This document shows positions 1 to 9,234 of a stretch of DNA of 26,235 bases, piece by piece; within the stretch, counting starts at the first letter, position 1, and the number at the start of each line of letters is the position of its first letter. The stretch is from NCBI GenBank assembly GCA_000750105.3, contig JPHH03000125.1, forward strand, positions 1-26,235. Direction: 5' to 3'. A model generated the notes under the pieces. The model did no database searches. It saw only the letters and a list, made by a program, of their open reading frames with translations, and was not told the origin of the DNA. The DNA comes from Tolypocladium sp. Sup5 PDA-1. Lineage: Eukaryota > Ascomycota > Sordariomycetes > Hypocreales > Ophiocordycipitaceae. Position numbers and translations under genes: made by a program.

Positions 1-36
1 ATCATGGGTGGGGCGCAGGTTTGTATGGTAAAGATT

Positions 37-423
37 TCAAGGTCTACCTTGCCTTTGCCTCGCAGCTATGATAGGTCTACCTTGCCTTTGCCTCGCAGCT
101 ATGATAGGTTGAAAGTGCGGATGATTGTGACGATCCTCTATCACCTTAACCGACCACAAGTCCCCGAGGAGGCGGCGTTGCACGATCTTGACTCGGAAGG
201 GGCAGCTAATCTTCCTTATGCCACTCTTCCTAAGTCCGGCAGAGGTATCTGTGTAGTCCTTGCCGCCGCAAGCATACACAAGGTCGTGTCGTCGTGGAAC
301 GCCGTGGGAATAGTTGCTCGAGTTGGATAAAGGTGTATAAAGCAAAACAGGCCAGGAGAGAGTTTGGGCGAAAGGTGAAAAGGCGGGAAAAGTTTGGAGC
401 GACTCTTCTGCTCGCTTTAGCAT
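37..423 (-). pseudogene. MULE transposase N-terminal fragment
   Basis: The minus-strand translation contains a FAR1/MULE-type zinc-cluster region. It shows ACGGKDY, then LRKSGIRK, the motif CPFRVKIV, a Trp, and HNHP about 25 residues after CPF. In fungal Mutator-like transposases this N-terminal module binds DNA and precedes the DDE catalytic domain. Here no catalytic domain follows: the frame stops at 37-39, just after a duplicated stretch reading PIIAARQRQGR twice. The true N-terminus is uncertain because the first ~45 residues do not look conserved. I read it as a truncated relic. A domesticated FAR1-like DNA-binding protein is possible, but the abrupt end argues against it. Confidence 0.6.
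40..108. repeat. 33-bp tandem repeat, about 2.1 copies
   Basis: Positions 40-72 and 73-105 are identical 33-bp units beginning AGGTCTACCTTGCC, and a third copy starts with AGG at 106-108. The unit length is a multiple of three, so the overlapping minus-strand reading frame stays open through it and encodes an 11-residue repeat. It probably arose by slippage in the MULE relic. Confidence 0.95.
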
Positions 424-2231
424 ATATACGCCAATATCCCGAAGTGAGATGCCACAAAGGCTAATGCAGGGCCCCGCAGTTAGAGGCCGCTGTCTCGGCA
501 GTTATTTCATCGATCTTGCCAACCGGGCTTTAATTATGGGTTGGCGAACAAGGGCACGAAGGCAGCGGAATGGATCTATAGGGAGTAAGGGACGTATAGC
601 CTTGATAAGGCAGGTGTCGGTCGGACGCCGAAGGAATAGCTCGCTGCTCGGCTTCTAGCAATGGCCCTACACACTGGCGACGCGAATAAGCTGCAGGAGG
701 GAACCCGCGTATGAACGATTCGGACCCGTTCTGGCGACGAACACCCCTAGTCTCGCTCTGGGAACGCAACCAATCAACTACTCCTGCCAGTGCGGCTTGC
801 ATGATTCAGGCCAAACAATAGTACAGCTAAATGCCGGTCTAAAGACGAAGACCCTAACTAATCCGCAGTTTGCCCCCCGGAACCAAAGGCTCGGTTTTAC
901 TAAAAGTCATAGGGCTGTATTCCTAGGATATTTGTGGTAGCATCTGATTGGTTTTTGACCCTGTAATTTAGGACCCACAAGCCTTACGACTGCCCAAGGG
1001 ATAGGAGTGACTAGATGAGGAACATTCTTCAGGCGAGTACGTATAGCGCGCGGGTCGAGCAAGAGGCTTGGCAGCACCGGATTAATCAGTAAATGAGTCA
1101 AAACTAGGATTGTATATAATTTAAAGGCCGCGAGTTGTGTGACCCTTGAACTAACATAGCACCTATTGGGCGTGAAAATCAAGTTACTGAGATACCTTTA
1201 AACGGAAAGCCGCTCTGTTAAGTCAAAGCGTCGTGTCACCGCTGCCGAACTAGCTAGGGAGAGGCCCTCAGGACCGCCACATTATGTGGCATCGATTGAA
1301 CAGCCACGACGGTGGAAAAGAACCAAGAACGGCACGTCGCCGAAAGAAAATACCACATCAGAAGCTCAAACTTACGTTATACCATTGTCATCTCTTAACG
1401 AGGTCATATAGTAGGCCCGAAGTAGCCCCGGTTCATTTACGCTCGAACCCCTCCACGTGGCCCTCCACGTGGAGAACCATGGCATGTGACAGGATAGGAC
1501 AAGGGGCATGGGTATTGGAGGGTATAACAGTGGTAAGTATACCCAGAGGTTATTATGCGGTTCCTCTCAAAGCCGAACAACAGAGCGGACTTGACAGGTG
1601 TGAGAGGTTAGGGATCGCTTCCTTCTGACCAGAAGCGAGATGATCTACGCCCGTTAGGTGACAGTACCATAGCGCAGCCAGTCTATTGATGCACGACCCA
1701 TTGGAATAGTGGGGGACGATACGGATAGACCGTATTATATACTCGTACTCCGCGTAAGTAGCCATGATGCTCTTTGGAATCACAGTGCAGATGCTCGAAA
1801 GGAGTCCCCTGCCCCTGCCGATCTTTACAGTATTTGTATCGCGTAGAGCTTAATTATACCAACCGTGCGTGATAGCTAAAGGGACATTGCGTATTATTCC
1901 ACCGAACACAGCCCTACGAGAAAACGTGGTCTACCATTAATTGGATGCCACCTTGGTCATCCTATACCCCCTGTTAATCGCATTGCGGCCACGAGTCATG
2001 ACTTGGCAGTTACGCGTCGGACATTTGCACCCAATGTCTTCAACGGAGCTCGTATCGCCAAGGCCAAGGTCCTATTACCATGACTTACTAAGACCAACGA
2101 TCGACACAGCTAGCTGTCTATATCGCATAGGCTGCTATTAATGCTTTGACCACAGCTACGCGAGACTCATAATGCCCAACCCGAATCCGATAAGATATTT
2201 CGGCAAGTCCGAAAACGTACTGTTGCGCGAG
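424..2231. other. Gene-poor stretch, nothing recognised
   Basis: About 1.8 kb with only short, mutually overlapping frames that show no conserved motif or codon bias. Small local features are a near-palindrome at 1276-1290 (GCCACAT on both sides of one T) and two close CCACGTGG words at about 1455-1473. The composition is not AT-rich, so it is not a RIP block. It may be decayed transposon or ordinary spacer. Confidence 0.5.
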
Positions 2232-2237
2232 TATATA
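2232..2237 (+). promoter_or_regulatory. TATA-like element
   Basis: TATATA lies about 125 bp before the ATG at 2361. A pyrimidine-rich leader and the start context CCAAAATG follow, as is common in filamentous fungi. It probably served the secreted-protein gene downstream. Confidence 0.4.
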
Positions 2238-2360
2238 CAGCCGTCACCGCTTCCAGTTTACATCGACCACTCTCCAGGCTCTCACTGTTCAGTCTCAAGC
2301 TACATTATACCTCTTTCCTCCCTACCAACCTTCAAGTACAACTTCTATACATCTACCAAA

Positions 2361-3173
2361 ATGATTCCCGCGGCTGTCGTTTCCGTCTTCCTCTTCGCCG
2401 CGCGCGCTTATAGCACCGGAGTAGACCTAGACTCTGCGATTCAGCCAATCTTCTCCCAGATCGAAGACAACTTCAAAGTCGACGCCACGAACCCGCCATA
2501 CTTTGACACAGAGAAGTACTGGGAAGACACCTGCATCCAGAACTGGGGAAGGTGCCCTAGACTTGGAAAATTCTGGCGCAATTGGATAGTTAGCGGAAAT
2601 GCAACCGCCTACTATATCGCTAATGTAGAAACCAGTACGGTCAACTTGGGCCAAAACGACTCCAAAATGGTTCTGACAACCTCGACGTCAACCACGGAAT
2701 CCACGACTAAAGGCTGGACTATTAGCGCAAAGATTTCTGCAACAGGCGGCGAAGACGGAGCATCCGTCGGCGCCGAGGTCTCGGCGTCATATTCCGACAG
2801 CACTACCAGCGGCAAGACGGAGACAAGACAGGTTTCCACTGAGGCGTGGTGCAAGCCTAGAAACGAATGCCGCATTGAGACCTGGACCTTCAATGCCAAA
2901 ATTGCTGGACTCTGCTAGAAGAAGCCGATGCTCGACTGCCGCGGCGAGCGCGACCAGTGTGCTGACCCGCTCGGGGGGTGCGCCCAGTTCAATAACGTTC
3001 ATAGTAATTGTCTTGTTTAGAGACCCGACGACAATTGCGAGGTCCAGACCGCAGTCTACGACCAGTCCGGGAAGCCGTTTACTCGAATCGTTCTCATCTC
3101 CAACAAGCTTAATGAGGAGACGAAGAGATCAGAGCTCAAGGGGCCGAAGACAGTGTACGAGTTTATCGACTAA
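2361..3173 (+). pseudogene. Secreted protein, pore-former-like, two nonsense codons
   Basis: I choose ATG 2361 over the longer frame from 2172 because it starts a signal peptide (MIPAAVVSVFLFAARAYS) and sits in a good start context. The mature part has an aromatic/Cys region (YWEDTCIQNWGRCP, about residues 55-70). A long Ser/Thr-rich amphipathic stretch follows (about residues 100-160, with TTKGWTISAKISA and GAEVSASYSDSTTSG), then a Cys-rich tail starting WCKPRNECRIETW. The middle pattern resembles the membrane-inserting region of aerolysin/ETX-MTX2-type beta-pore-formers; this is inference from pattern only. The frame is closed by TAG at 2916-2918 and again by TAG at 3018-3020. The same frame stays Cys-rich and sensible until TAA at 3171-3173, so this is one gene of about 270 codons broken twice. 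Both stops fit C-to-T changes. A less likely reading is that the TAGs are 3' splice sites of unrecognised introns. Confidence 0.6.
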
Positions 3174-3596
3174 AGTCTTGCTAAAGAGAAGTTGGGGTAC
3201 ATCATGGCCTCGACCTTTTCCTTCATTTTCGTCCTTTTCGAGCTATGAGACTCGTAGCTGTTGTATTATGTATTTGGCTTCACCTGGAGGTCGCTGATTG
3301 AGAAGGAACTGGTATTGTTAGAAGTTCAATAGAAATCAGTCGCCAACAACAGTCCTTACCTTATGAACTCTTCACAGCGTATCACAGTCCTAATAAACGC
3401 ACTATGCTGCTACAAAATAATTTCCTCAAGTAGAGTGACAGTCACGGTAGCCATACGAATTTTTCCACTCTCATGACTATGCCGGACCATATCTCTGCAA
3501 GCTCGTGCTTGTCCGCCCGCCTCTTAGCAAGGATTCCACGAGGCCGTGAGCTAGCTGGAATGTGAAATCGCCACCTGTAAGGGGCTTGCTAGAGTT
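3174..3596. other. Spacer, nothing recognised
   Basis: About 420 bp between the broken secreted-protein gene and the gypsy LTR. No conserved reading frame or structured element is visible. It should contain the old 3' untranslated region and terminator of the upstream gene. Confidence 0.5.
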
Positions 3597-3662
3597 TGTT
3601 CAACAAGTAGGTGCCTTCGTATTGTCTATTCAAAGCTAAAGAGAAAGGGAAGAGGAAGAGGA

Positions 3663-3699
3663 CGAGGCAGGCCTGCCTCGGGCTCTTATTATAGAGCCC
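3663..3699. repeat. Back-to-back palindromes around LTR TATA box
   Basis: Positions 3663-3680 form a perfect 18-bp palindrome, CGAGGCAGGCCTGCCTCG. Directly after it, GGGCTCT (3680-3686) and AGAGCCC (3693-3699) flank TATTAT, which reads as a TATA-like box on the minus strand. This is probably the LTR promoter core. Confidence 0.6.
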
Positions 3700-3787
3700 T
3701 GACGCCGTAGTCGGGGCGGCCACCGGATGTCTCAGTTCACTTACACGGTCAGGGCCCGGGCCCGAGCCCGGCCCACTTACACGGCCC

Positions 3788-3810
3788 TGGTCCTGGCTGT
3801 GCCAGGACCA
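3788..3810. repeat. 10-bp-arm hairpin in LTR
   Basis: TGGTCCTGGC, a TGT loop and GCCAGGACCA form a perfect inverted repeat near the 5' end of the LTR on the minus strand. The stem is strong enough to fold in RNA. Confidence 0.7.
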
Positions 3811-3833
3811 CACAACTGGCGTAGCCCGTGACA

Positions 3834-3850
3834 TTACCCCCCGTCTGCCC
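3834..3850 (-). other. Polypurine tract next to gypsy 3' LTR
   Basis: The minus strand reads a purine-rich run ending in GGGGGG then TAA, immediately before the LTR start TGTCAC. This is the expected site for priming plus-strand DNA synthesis in LTR retroelements. The run lies inside the open pol frame. Confidence 0.5.
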
Positions 3851-6119
3851 TTCGTAAACGGCGGCTCTGTCTCGGTGCCGCCGGCTTCTCGTACTGTTCA
3901 CGGGCCCGTCGTTCGTCGTAACGGGCCCGTAGGCAGCTTCAAATGCCTCCAGCGCCTCCGTATCCTCCAGGAAGTCCACCGGCTCCCACGTGGGTCGGCG
4001 AAGCCACGCCAGCGCACGAAGACCTGTCGGAATCTCCCCCGGCCACGCTTCTTCCACCTCGCGCAAAGGACCTCCTCGACTACCCATTCGTCCGATCCAG
4101 CCTCATCGCGGATCGGGGGCGGCTGCGGGTCGTCTACGACCTGGCCGGGCGTAGGGCTCTCATGAGCTCTCCGGAGCAAGTCGACGTGAAATCGGGGGTA
4201 GATCGAGCCGGGGACATCGAGCTCCACGACGTGAGAGCTAATGATCTTCGTGACCGTGTACTTGTGGTGTAGCCAGTCAAGCTTCTTACACGGTCGAGGG
4301 GACTTATAGTTGCCCATTGATAACCAGACCTTATCCCCAATCTCGAACCGCTCGGCTGGCTGCCGCTTCGAGTTCTGGCGTCTTCCTGCCGCTGCTGGCC
4401 GGCCGCAATCATCGCCTGCATGTACTCCGAGACCTCTTGTATCCGCTGAAGGAAGGCATCAGCCTTGCCTTCTTCTCGGTCTCGAGCTGGGGTCTCGGGC
4501 TCTTCGACGTTCAGGGGGTCTACATGGTAGCCGTGTTCGACGAAGAAGGGGCTGATCTTATTTGCCGCGGACTCGCGGTTGTTCAGGGCCAGCTGTGTAG
4601 CTGGGAGGAGTGCTCCTTAGTCGGTCTGGAGGTAAGAAACGTAAGCCCGCAGGTAGGCCTGGATCTCTTGGTTCCTCCTCTCGGGGCCGCCATCTGACTG
4701 TGGGTGATAAGCGGTGCTAAGCCGCTGCGTTATCCCCGCAAGCTCGCAGAACCTCTTCCAGAACCGGCTCAGCCAGTTACTCCCACGGTCGCTAACGATC
4801 GACTGTGGCATGCCGTGGAAGCGATAGTGGCACTGCAGGAACCGCTCCGCGCATGCCTCAGCCCCCATCGTGTCCATAGCCTCGAGCATCACGGCCTTCG
4901 TCAACCGGTCCACAATCACCCAGAGGTAGCGGGATCCATCTGATCCCGTAGGTAGCAAGTCTGTGATGAAGTCCATGGCTAGGTGGCTATGAGGGCGATC
5001 TGGAATCGGCAATGGCTTAAGGAAGCCCGTCTTGGATTGACGCCAGATATGCCCTCGCCCGCAGGTATCACAGTTCGCCACGAACCGCCGAATGAGCTGT
5101 GACTGCCCCGGCCAGTAGAAGCGGCGGGCCACGATAGCAATAGTCCCTTCTCTGCCTGGGTGGCCAGTCACAACGGAGTCGTGAGAGTCTTGCACGATAC
5201 GCGTTCGCAGCGTATCCTTATCGGCCTCCTGTTGGTTGCCCTTCTCTCCGGAGCCCCCGGGAACCCAGATCCGGTCCCTGAAGACCAACCTCTTTCCCGC
5301 GTCGATCGCACACTCTGCGATCTGAATCTTTAGGCCCAGCGAGGGGGGAAAGGCGCGATCTCTTCGTCGCACCGCCTCGTACGCTATGCGGTACGTGTGG
5401 TCGGCCTCTATCGCCTGGCCCCAGAGCTCGTGTAAGTCAGGGGCCTCGAAGACCTTCATCAGTGGGGGAAGTGGCGCTTCTGCGCGAGCCCCATTGATCC
5501 CTAGCCTCGCTAACCCGTGGGTAGTGTTCTCTAAGATTAATTGGTCCCTCGCATCTTCGGGGATCGCGCTGTCCGGGATCATCTGGATCACCCGCCCCTG
5601 CTCACGCTCGTCGTCCATGCCCTTCGGCAGATCTTGCTCTCGCCGCGAGAGGGCGTCTGGCACCACGCACTCTCTGCCCGGTCGGTAGTCGAGCTTGAAG
5701 TCGTACTGGTCTGCGGCCCATCGGCTCTGCCTCTCCGTAAGCTTCTGGCGGGTCATGAAGTAGCAGAGGTTGCGGTGGTCTATCAAGACCATAAAGGGGT
5801 CGCAGCTCTTGAGCTCCGCGCTCCACGCCTCGAGGCACCGTATGATCGCCAGCATCTCCTTGTCGTGGATGGCGTAATTGTACTCGGCCGGCGAGAGCCG
5901 CTGCGAGTGGTAGCCGACGGCGTGCCTGGTCCCATCCGGGCTCTCTTGGGAGAGGACGCCTCCGAGGGCATAGCCCGAGCAGTCCGTCTCGAGGAAGGTC
6001 CGTAGTGCCGGGTCCCATTGCCGTAAGATCGGCGCCTCGCAGAACCTGCGTCGTAGCTCCTCGAACGCCTTGGTCTCTGCGCTCCCCCAACGGAAGGGGG
6101 CTCCCTTCCTTAATTGCAA

Positions 6120-7784
6120 GACACTGTAACATACGGTTTAGGAGCTCCAGCTCGACAAAGGCTACGTCGGGACTCCTCCCACCGATACCACTCTCCTCTA
6201 CTCGCCGTATCATAGCCGCTTTTCTCTGCTACTCGTCTATCTTGCCGCACTCAGTCTATTCTGCGTCGTCATAGAGCGAGCGACGACCGCGAGAAAACGT
6301 CATGGCACGACAAAGACGGCAACAACTCAATCTAGAGGCCAAGGCAAAGCAGACACCGAAAAGGAAGCCTGCTCCCAGAGGGCCTTCCACGGGGAGAGCA
6401 TGCGCGCATCGATGGGCAGGCCTATTGAGTGACGACCTGCACGTTGAAAGGGGCCTGCCGGAGTTTCATAGTCCAAAACTATATTCGTCCAGGAGCATAT
6501 CCTCGAACAGCATGTCCGCGTCTATCCGTTTCTTCTCTAGGGTGATGGAGTTAGTGAGTTGGATCACGGACAGAACCGCGACCACGATCAATCTCACGGA
6601 CGGCATCACGGGTTGACCGCGCACACAGACGAGCATGCGATGAAGGACAAGAAGAACGTCGAGAAAACCAGCAGGGGCCGAACAGCAACACGGAGGACGA
6701 GGAGGAAGAGAGTGGCTCGTGATCCAGAACCACGGGGGCAATGTGCATCCTTTATGAGACCTGGCATGAACTAGTGTTATATGTCTACCAAGGACTCTGC
6801 AGTAAGATAATGAATCAAAGTATTCAGTATTATTTTCGGTCGACGTCGGAAGGAGACTACGCTATTGAGTTTAATAACATTTGTTTCTCACATGTTCGAC
6901 TTACACTCTCAGAGGGGCATAGATGGCCGGATGCAGAGAGAGGTTGTGGTGAGTCCTCGGCCGCACTGAAACCCTAACCTAGGTGGCTTAATTGATTGGC
7001 TATTCTCCTCCAGTCAGCCTTAGCATGGCCGCATCTGGACGACATGCATAAGAAATCTATTAGTGTTCAGGTCGACAGACTATTGACTTAGCTGAGGCCG
7101 CTGTTAAAGCCAAGCGATCTGCCGCTGGGTGGCGTCTAAGCGGCCTATAGGAATATTTTTTTCCGGGTCGACTTTAGCTTCTCTAGTATTAGCGGGTCAT
7201 TCACTAAAATAGAGTCGTACTATTTGCACACAGGCATATCTGTATTTCCACTTACCCGCTGGTCGAGCCTGATTACTTTTTCTTTGTGATTACGGGCAGC
7301 CGATCTACAGGCCTCCAGCGCGGCAAGCAGAGCCACCCGGGAGCTTGCCTTGTTCTTGCAAGCGCGGGTGGTGCTCCGCGCAAAGGTCGCAGCGGCGGGG
7401 GGTGAAACGGCCGTCTAGCCAAACTGACGCGCCCCTGCCGATCCTGTTCGGCATCTCCATTCCCGATGCTGGATGCTGCTTGCCTTGGAGAGGCTTCAGA
7501 CAGGGGTCTCCGCTCGTTTCCCACAAGCCAGAGACAGGCCCTTCCGATCCCGACATGCAGCCGCGAACAAGTGCCGTTAGGATCTGATTGAGAGAGGGAG
7601 AGAGGGAGAGAGGGAGAGAGGGAGAGAGGGAGAGAGGGAGATAGGGAGAGAGGGAGAGAGGGAGGGAGGGAGGGGAATATAGATGCGGCTCAGCGCCTAC
7701 AATAGCAGGCCAACCACGCAGAAAGCCAGCCTGTCCGATTGGCTTCATGCATGTTGAAATATACGCGACGGGATGATTGGATCT
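6120..7784. other. Spacer with only doubtful ORFs
   Basis: Gypsy homology ends abruptly at about 6120 and hAT homology begins near 7785. Between them the most gene-like frame is 6302-6616 on the plus strand (104 codons, basic start MARQRRQQLNLEAKAKQ). It matches no family I know and has no conserved core. The rest, including 6750-7270, shows nothing. A frame on the minus strand across 7273-7580 is open but unrecognised. Confidence 0.4.
7590..7675. repeat. GAGAGAGG microsatellite, about 10 copies
   Basis: An 8-bp unit GAGAGAGG is repeated with two or three variant units (GAGATAGG, GAGGGAGG). On the minus strand it keeps a frame open as Pro/Ser/Leu repeats, which produces an artificial long ORF linked to the hAT relic. 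It lies about 110 bp beyond the point where hAT homology is lost. Confidence 0.95.
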
Positions 7785-8753
7785 GTATGAACACGAATTC
7801 CATCTCGTTACATTGTCAATGCCGAGCGCGCGACCTGCCAGGCGCTGCCAAGCATCGCTGTGCACTGTGGAACTCCGAATAAACACTACGATATTGTGCA
7901 GTTTACCGAGAGGCCCCATGGATCGCCATCCGGCCTTGTCCTCTGGCATTTTTCGGTGCTTACCCTTGCCGTTCCTTTGCTGCAATTGCGCCTGTAGCGA
8001 CTCAACAACGTTGGCCCCCATGTTGTCCGCCTCTTCAATCGCCGCACCGAGTGCCTCCTTGCTGGAGGCGAAGAGAAAAGGCAAAGATTGATGATATGGC
8101 CTCCGCAACGAACGCGACGCTCAACGGGGTCTATCCCAATGCCAAATTCGTCCTCCAAAGCTGTTGACAAAGCGCGGAGGCAAGTATCATTGGAGGTAGC
8201 GTTATCCAATGTAAAGTAGCCAATGTTGCTTGCGATATCAAAGTACCGTATTATGTCCAGTAGGTGCCTCGACATTGTCTCGCCAGAGTGGTTGTGTTGT
8301 ATGTTCGGCACGCCCAAAAGAGCCTCTCGGAGCTCATATTGCTCATCGACCCATTGCCCACAGAAAGGCCTTGCGATGCGGTGATGACCACAGATCGATG
8401 CTGAAGTGGACTTGTGACTTCGCTACCTGTAATTGAGCCTTGATGTTCTCACGATGCACCACGCATGACCGCTCAATATGGGCCAACACCGTAGTGCCTG
8501 ATTGGATAAGAACCTCTTCAGCCCGAGGCTTAACTGCGCAGAGAAGTGCTTGGTATTCCGGCCAAGAGACATAGTTGAGTGGCAGGCGGCGACGCGTGAT
8601 CAGCTGGATTTGCGCTTCGTAGAATGCGTCGAGGTGGATCGTATTCCGTAGGATCGATTGTTCGCCTCGGGACGCTAGCTCTCGATTCTTCTCCTCTGCG
8701 CGTGTGAATGCTACTTCAAGAGACTGTTGAAGTAGAATACGAAGCCTATTCAA
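7785..8753 (-). pseudogene. hAT-family transposase relic
   Basis: Three minus-strand frames join into one hAT transposase. The first, from 8753, has LPLNYVSWPEYQALL and FSIDLWSSPHRKAFL. The second, from about 8375, has QWVDEQYELREALLGVPNI, IGYFTLDNATSND, and RCGGHIINL. The third, from about 8090, has FASSKEALGAAIEEADN, LGKLHNIVVFIRSS, and DNVTRWNS. These are the catalytic-core blocks: the Asp of IDLWSS, the LDNAxxND block and the TRWNS block. The frame changes near 8375 and 8090 are single-base shifts, so it cannot encode an active enzyme. The N-terminal BED finger is not seen, and the C-terminal dimerisation domain is gone after TRWNS, where the sequence turns into unrelated DNA before the microsatellite. 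Confidence 0.85.
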
Positions 8754-8970
8754 AAATTAACAACTGCATCAGATACGGCCGATTTACCCTTCTGGAATCA
8801 GCCTGACTGGATTGAATCCCGGCACCCGTCTGTTCTCTCCTGTTGAAGGAGAAGGACATGATCGCCCTGTCCTGTTGAAGGAAAAGTCTCCTCAGTCATC
8901 TTTCATAGCGAACAATCTAGCTCAAATTTCGTCCTCGAGATTGCACCCACGGGAAGCAAGAGTTGTCCTG

Positions 8971-9234
8971 CTAGTCGATGCAGATTGGGTTATCTTTGCA
9001 CTCGCCAGCACGATGGTCGGTGAGCTCCAAATCGATGTCAACCTCCGCTGAGGTGTCTCTTTCCTCGTGCTTGCATGTAGTGGGAGGTGTCTCTGACTTC
9101 TTTGGGGCATCGCCAGCGGTTGACTCATTCTTTCCTGTCGGTATCGTGCGTTTCTTGGAAGCATTGCATTTCGTCACCCCCCTGGGTTGTTTGCCACCAG
9201 TCGACTTCCTCGCCGTTGGCTTGGTTCTAGCCAT
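8971..9234 (-). CDS. Short protein with histone H3-like N-terminal tail
   Basis: ATG at 9234 opens an 87-residue protein beginning MARTKPTARKSTGGKQPR. This matches the H3 tail through R17 except P5 for Q5 and Q15 for A15, so K4, R8, K9, S10 and K14 are kept. Residues 18-35 are Lys/Thr/Ser-rich and only loosely H3-like. The rest is acidic (DTSAEVDIDLELTD) with four Cys in the whole protein, and there is no histone fold (canonical H3 is about 136 residues). I prefer this ATG over the open extension to 9444 because H3 homology starts exactly at Met. The sequence before it is a C/T-rich leader of fungal type ending in CAGCAACATGG. It could be a degraded H3 copy, a spliced gene whose later exons I cannot see, or a protein that mimics the tail. 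Confidence 0.6.
   Translation of the reverse strand: MARTKPTARKSTGGKQPRGVTKCNASKKRTIPTGKNESTAGDAPKKSETPPTTCKHEERDTSAEVDIDLELTDHRAGECKDNPICID

Larger units (their letters stand above)
3597..3833 (-). repeat. 3' LTR of gypsy chromovirus
   Basis: On the minus strand this runs from TGTCACGGGC (3833 downward) to GTTGAACA (ending at 3597), giving TG...CA ends and 237 bp. It lies directly after the pol remnant and a G-run polypurine tract. It holds a TATA-like core (3687-3692) inside an inverted repeat and several other strong palindromes. The ends are inferred without a second copy in the window, so the lower boundary could be off by some bases. Confidence 0.55.
3749..6119 (-). pseudogene. Ty3/gypsy chromovirus pol, 5'-truncated
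   Basis: Minus strand, from 6119 down. The RT thumb/RNase H start (KGAPFRWG, then ETDCSGYALGGVLSQ) is followed by RNase H (HDKEMLAIIRCLE, DHRNLCYF, DALSRR). Next come the integrase HHCC zinc finger (HPGREG...CDTCGRGH) and a DD35E core: MDFITDLLP, SDRGSNW, and the Glu in DGGPER exactly 35 residues after the second Asp. After that lie the integrase tail (LDWLHHKYTV...VELDVP) and a chromodomain (EWVVEEVL, VFVRWRGFADP, WEPVDFLED), which directs such elements to marked chromatin. RT with its YxDD motif is missing: homology stops at about 6119. Damage: TAA at 4617-4619 where a Trp is expected, a 1-base shift near 4395, and a 1-base loss near 3988 inside the chromodomain. The final frame runs through the polypurine tract and stops inside the LTR. 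The sequence is GC-rich and not RIP-mutated. Confidence 0.95.

Noticed and set aside
907..1628. Short ORFs on both strands at 907-1182 and 1284-1628
   Set aside because: No motifs, no start context and no homology pattern; lengths are within chance expectation.
2172..2360. Upstream start for the secreted-protein gene
   Set aside because: It would bury the signal peptide behind 63 residues of low-complexity sequence and includes the likely TATA box and leader.
2916..3020. TAG reassigned as a sense codon in this organism
   Set aside because: Undamaged genes here end normally, and transposon relics carry the same TAG and TAA stops. Nonsense mutation is simpler.
5386..6005. Plus-strand and alternative-frame ORFs across the gypsy pol
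   Set aside because: They are antisense or shifted shadows of the GC-rich pol gene and show no family motifs.
7305..8108. Single 267-residue protein with Ser/Leu/Pro repeats
   Set aside because: It is the third frame of the hAT relic joined by chance to the translated microsatellite and unrelated DNA.
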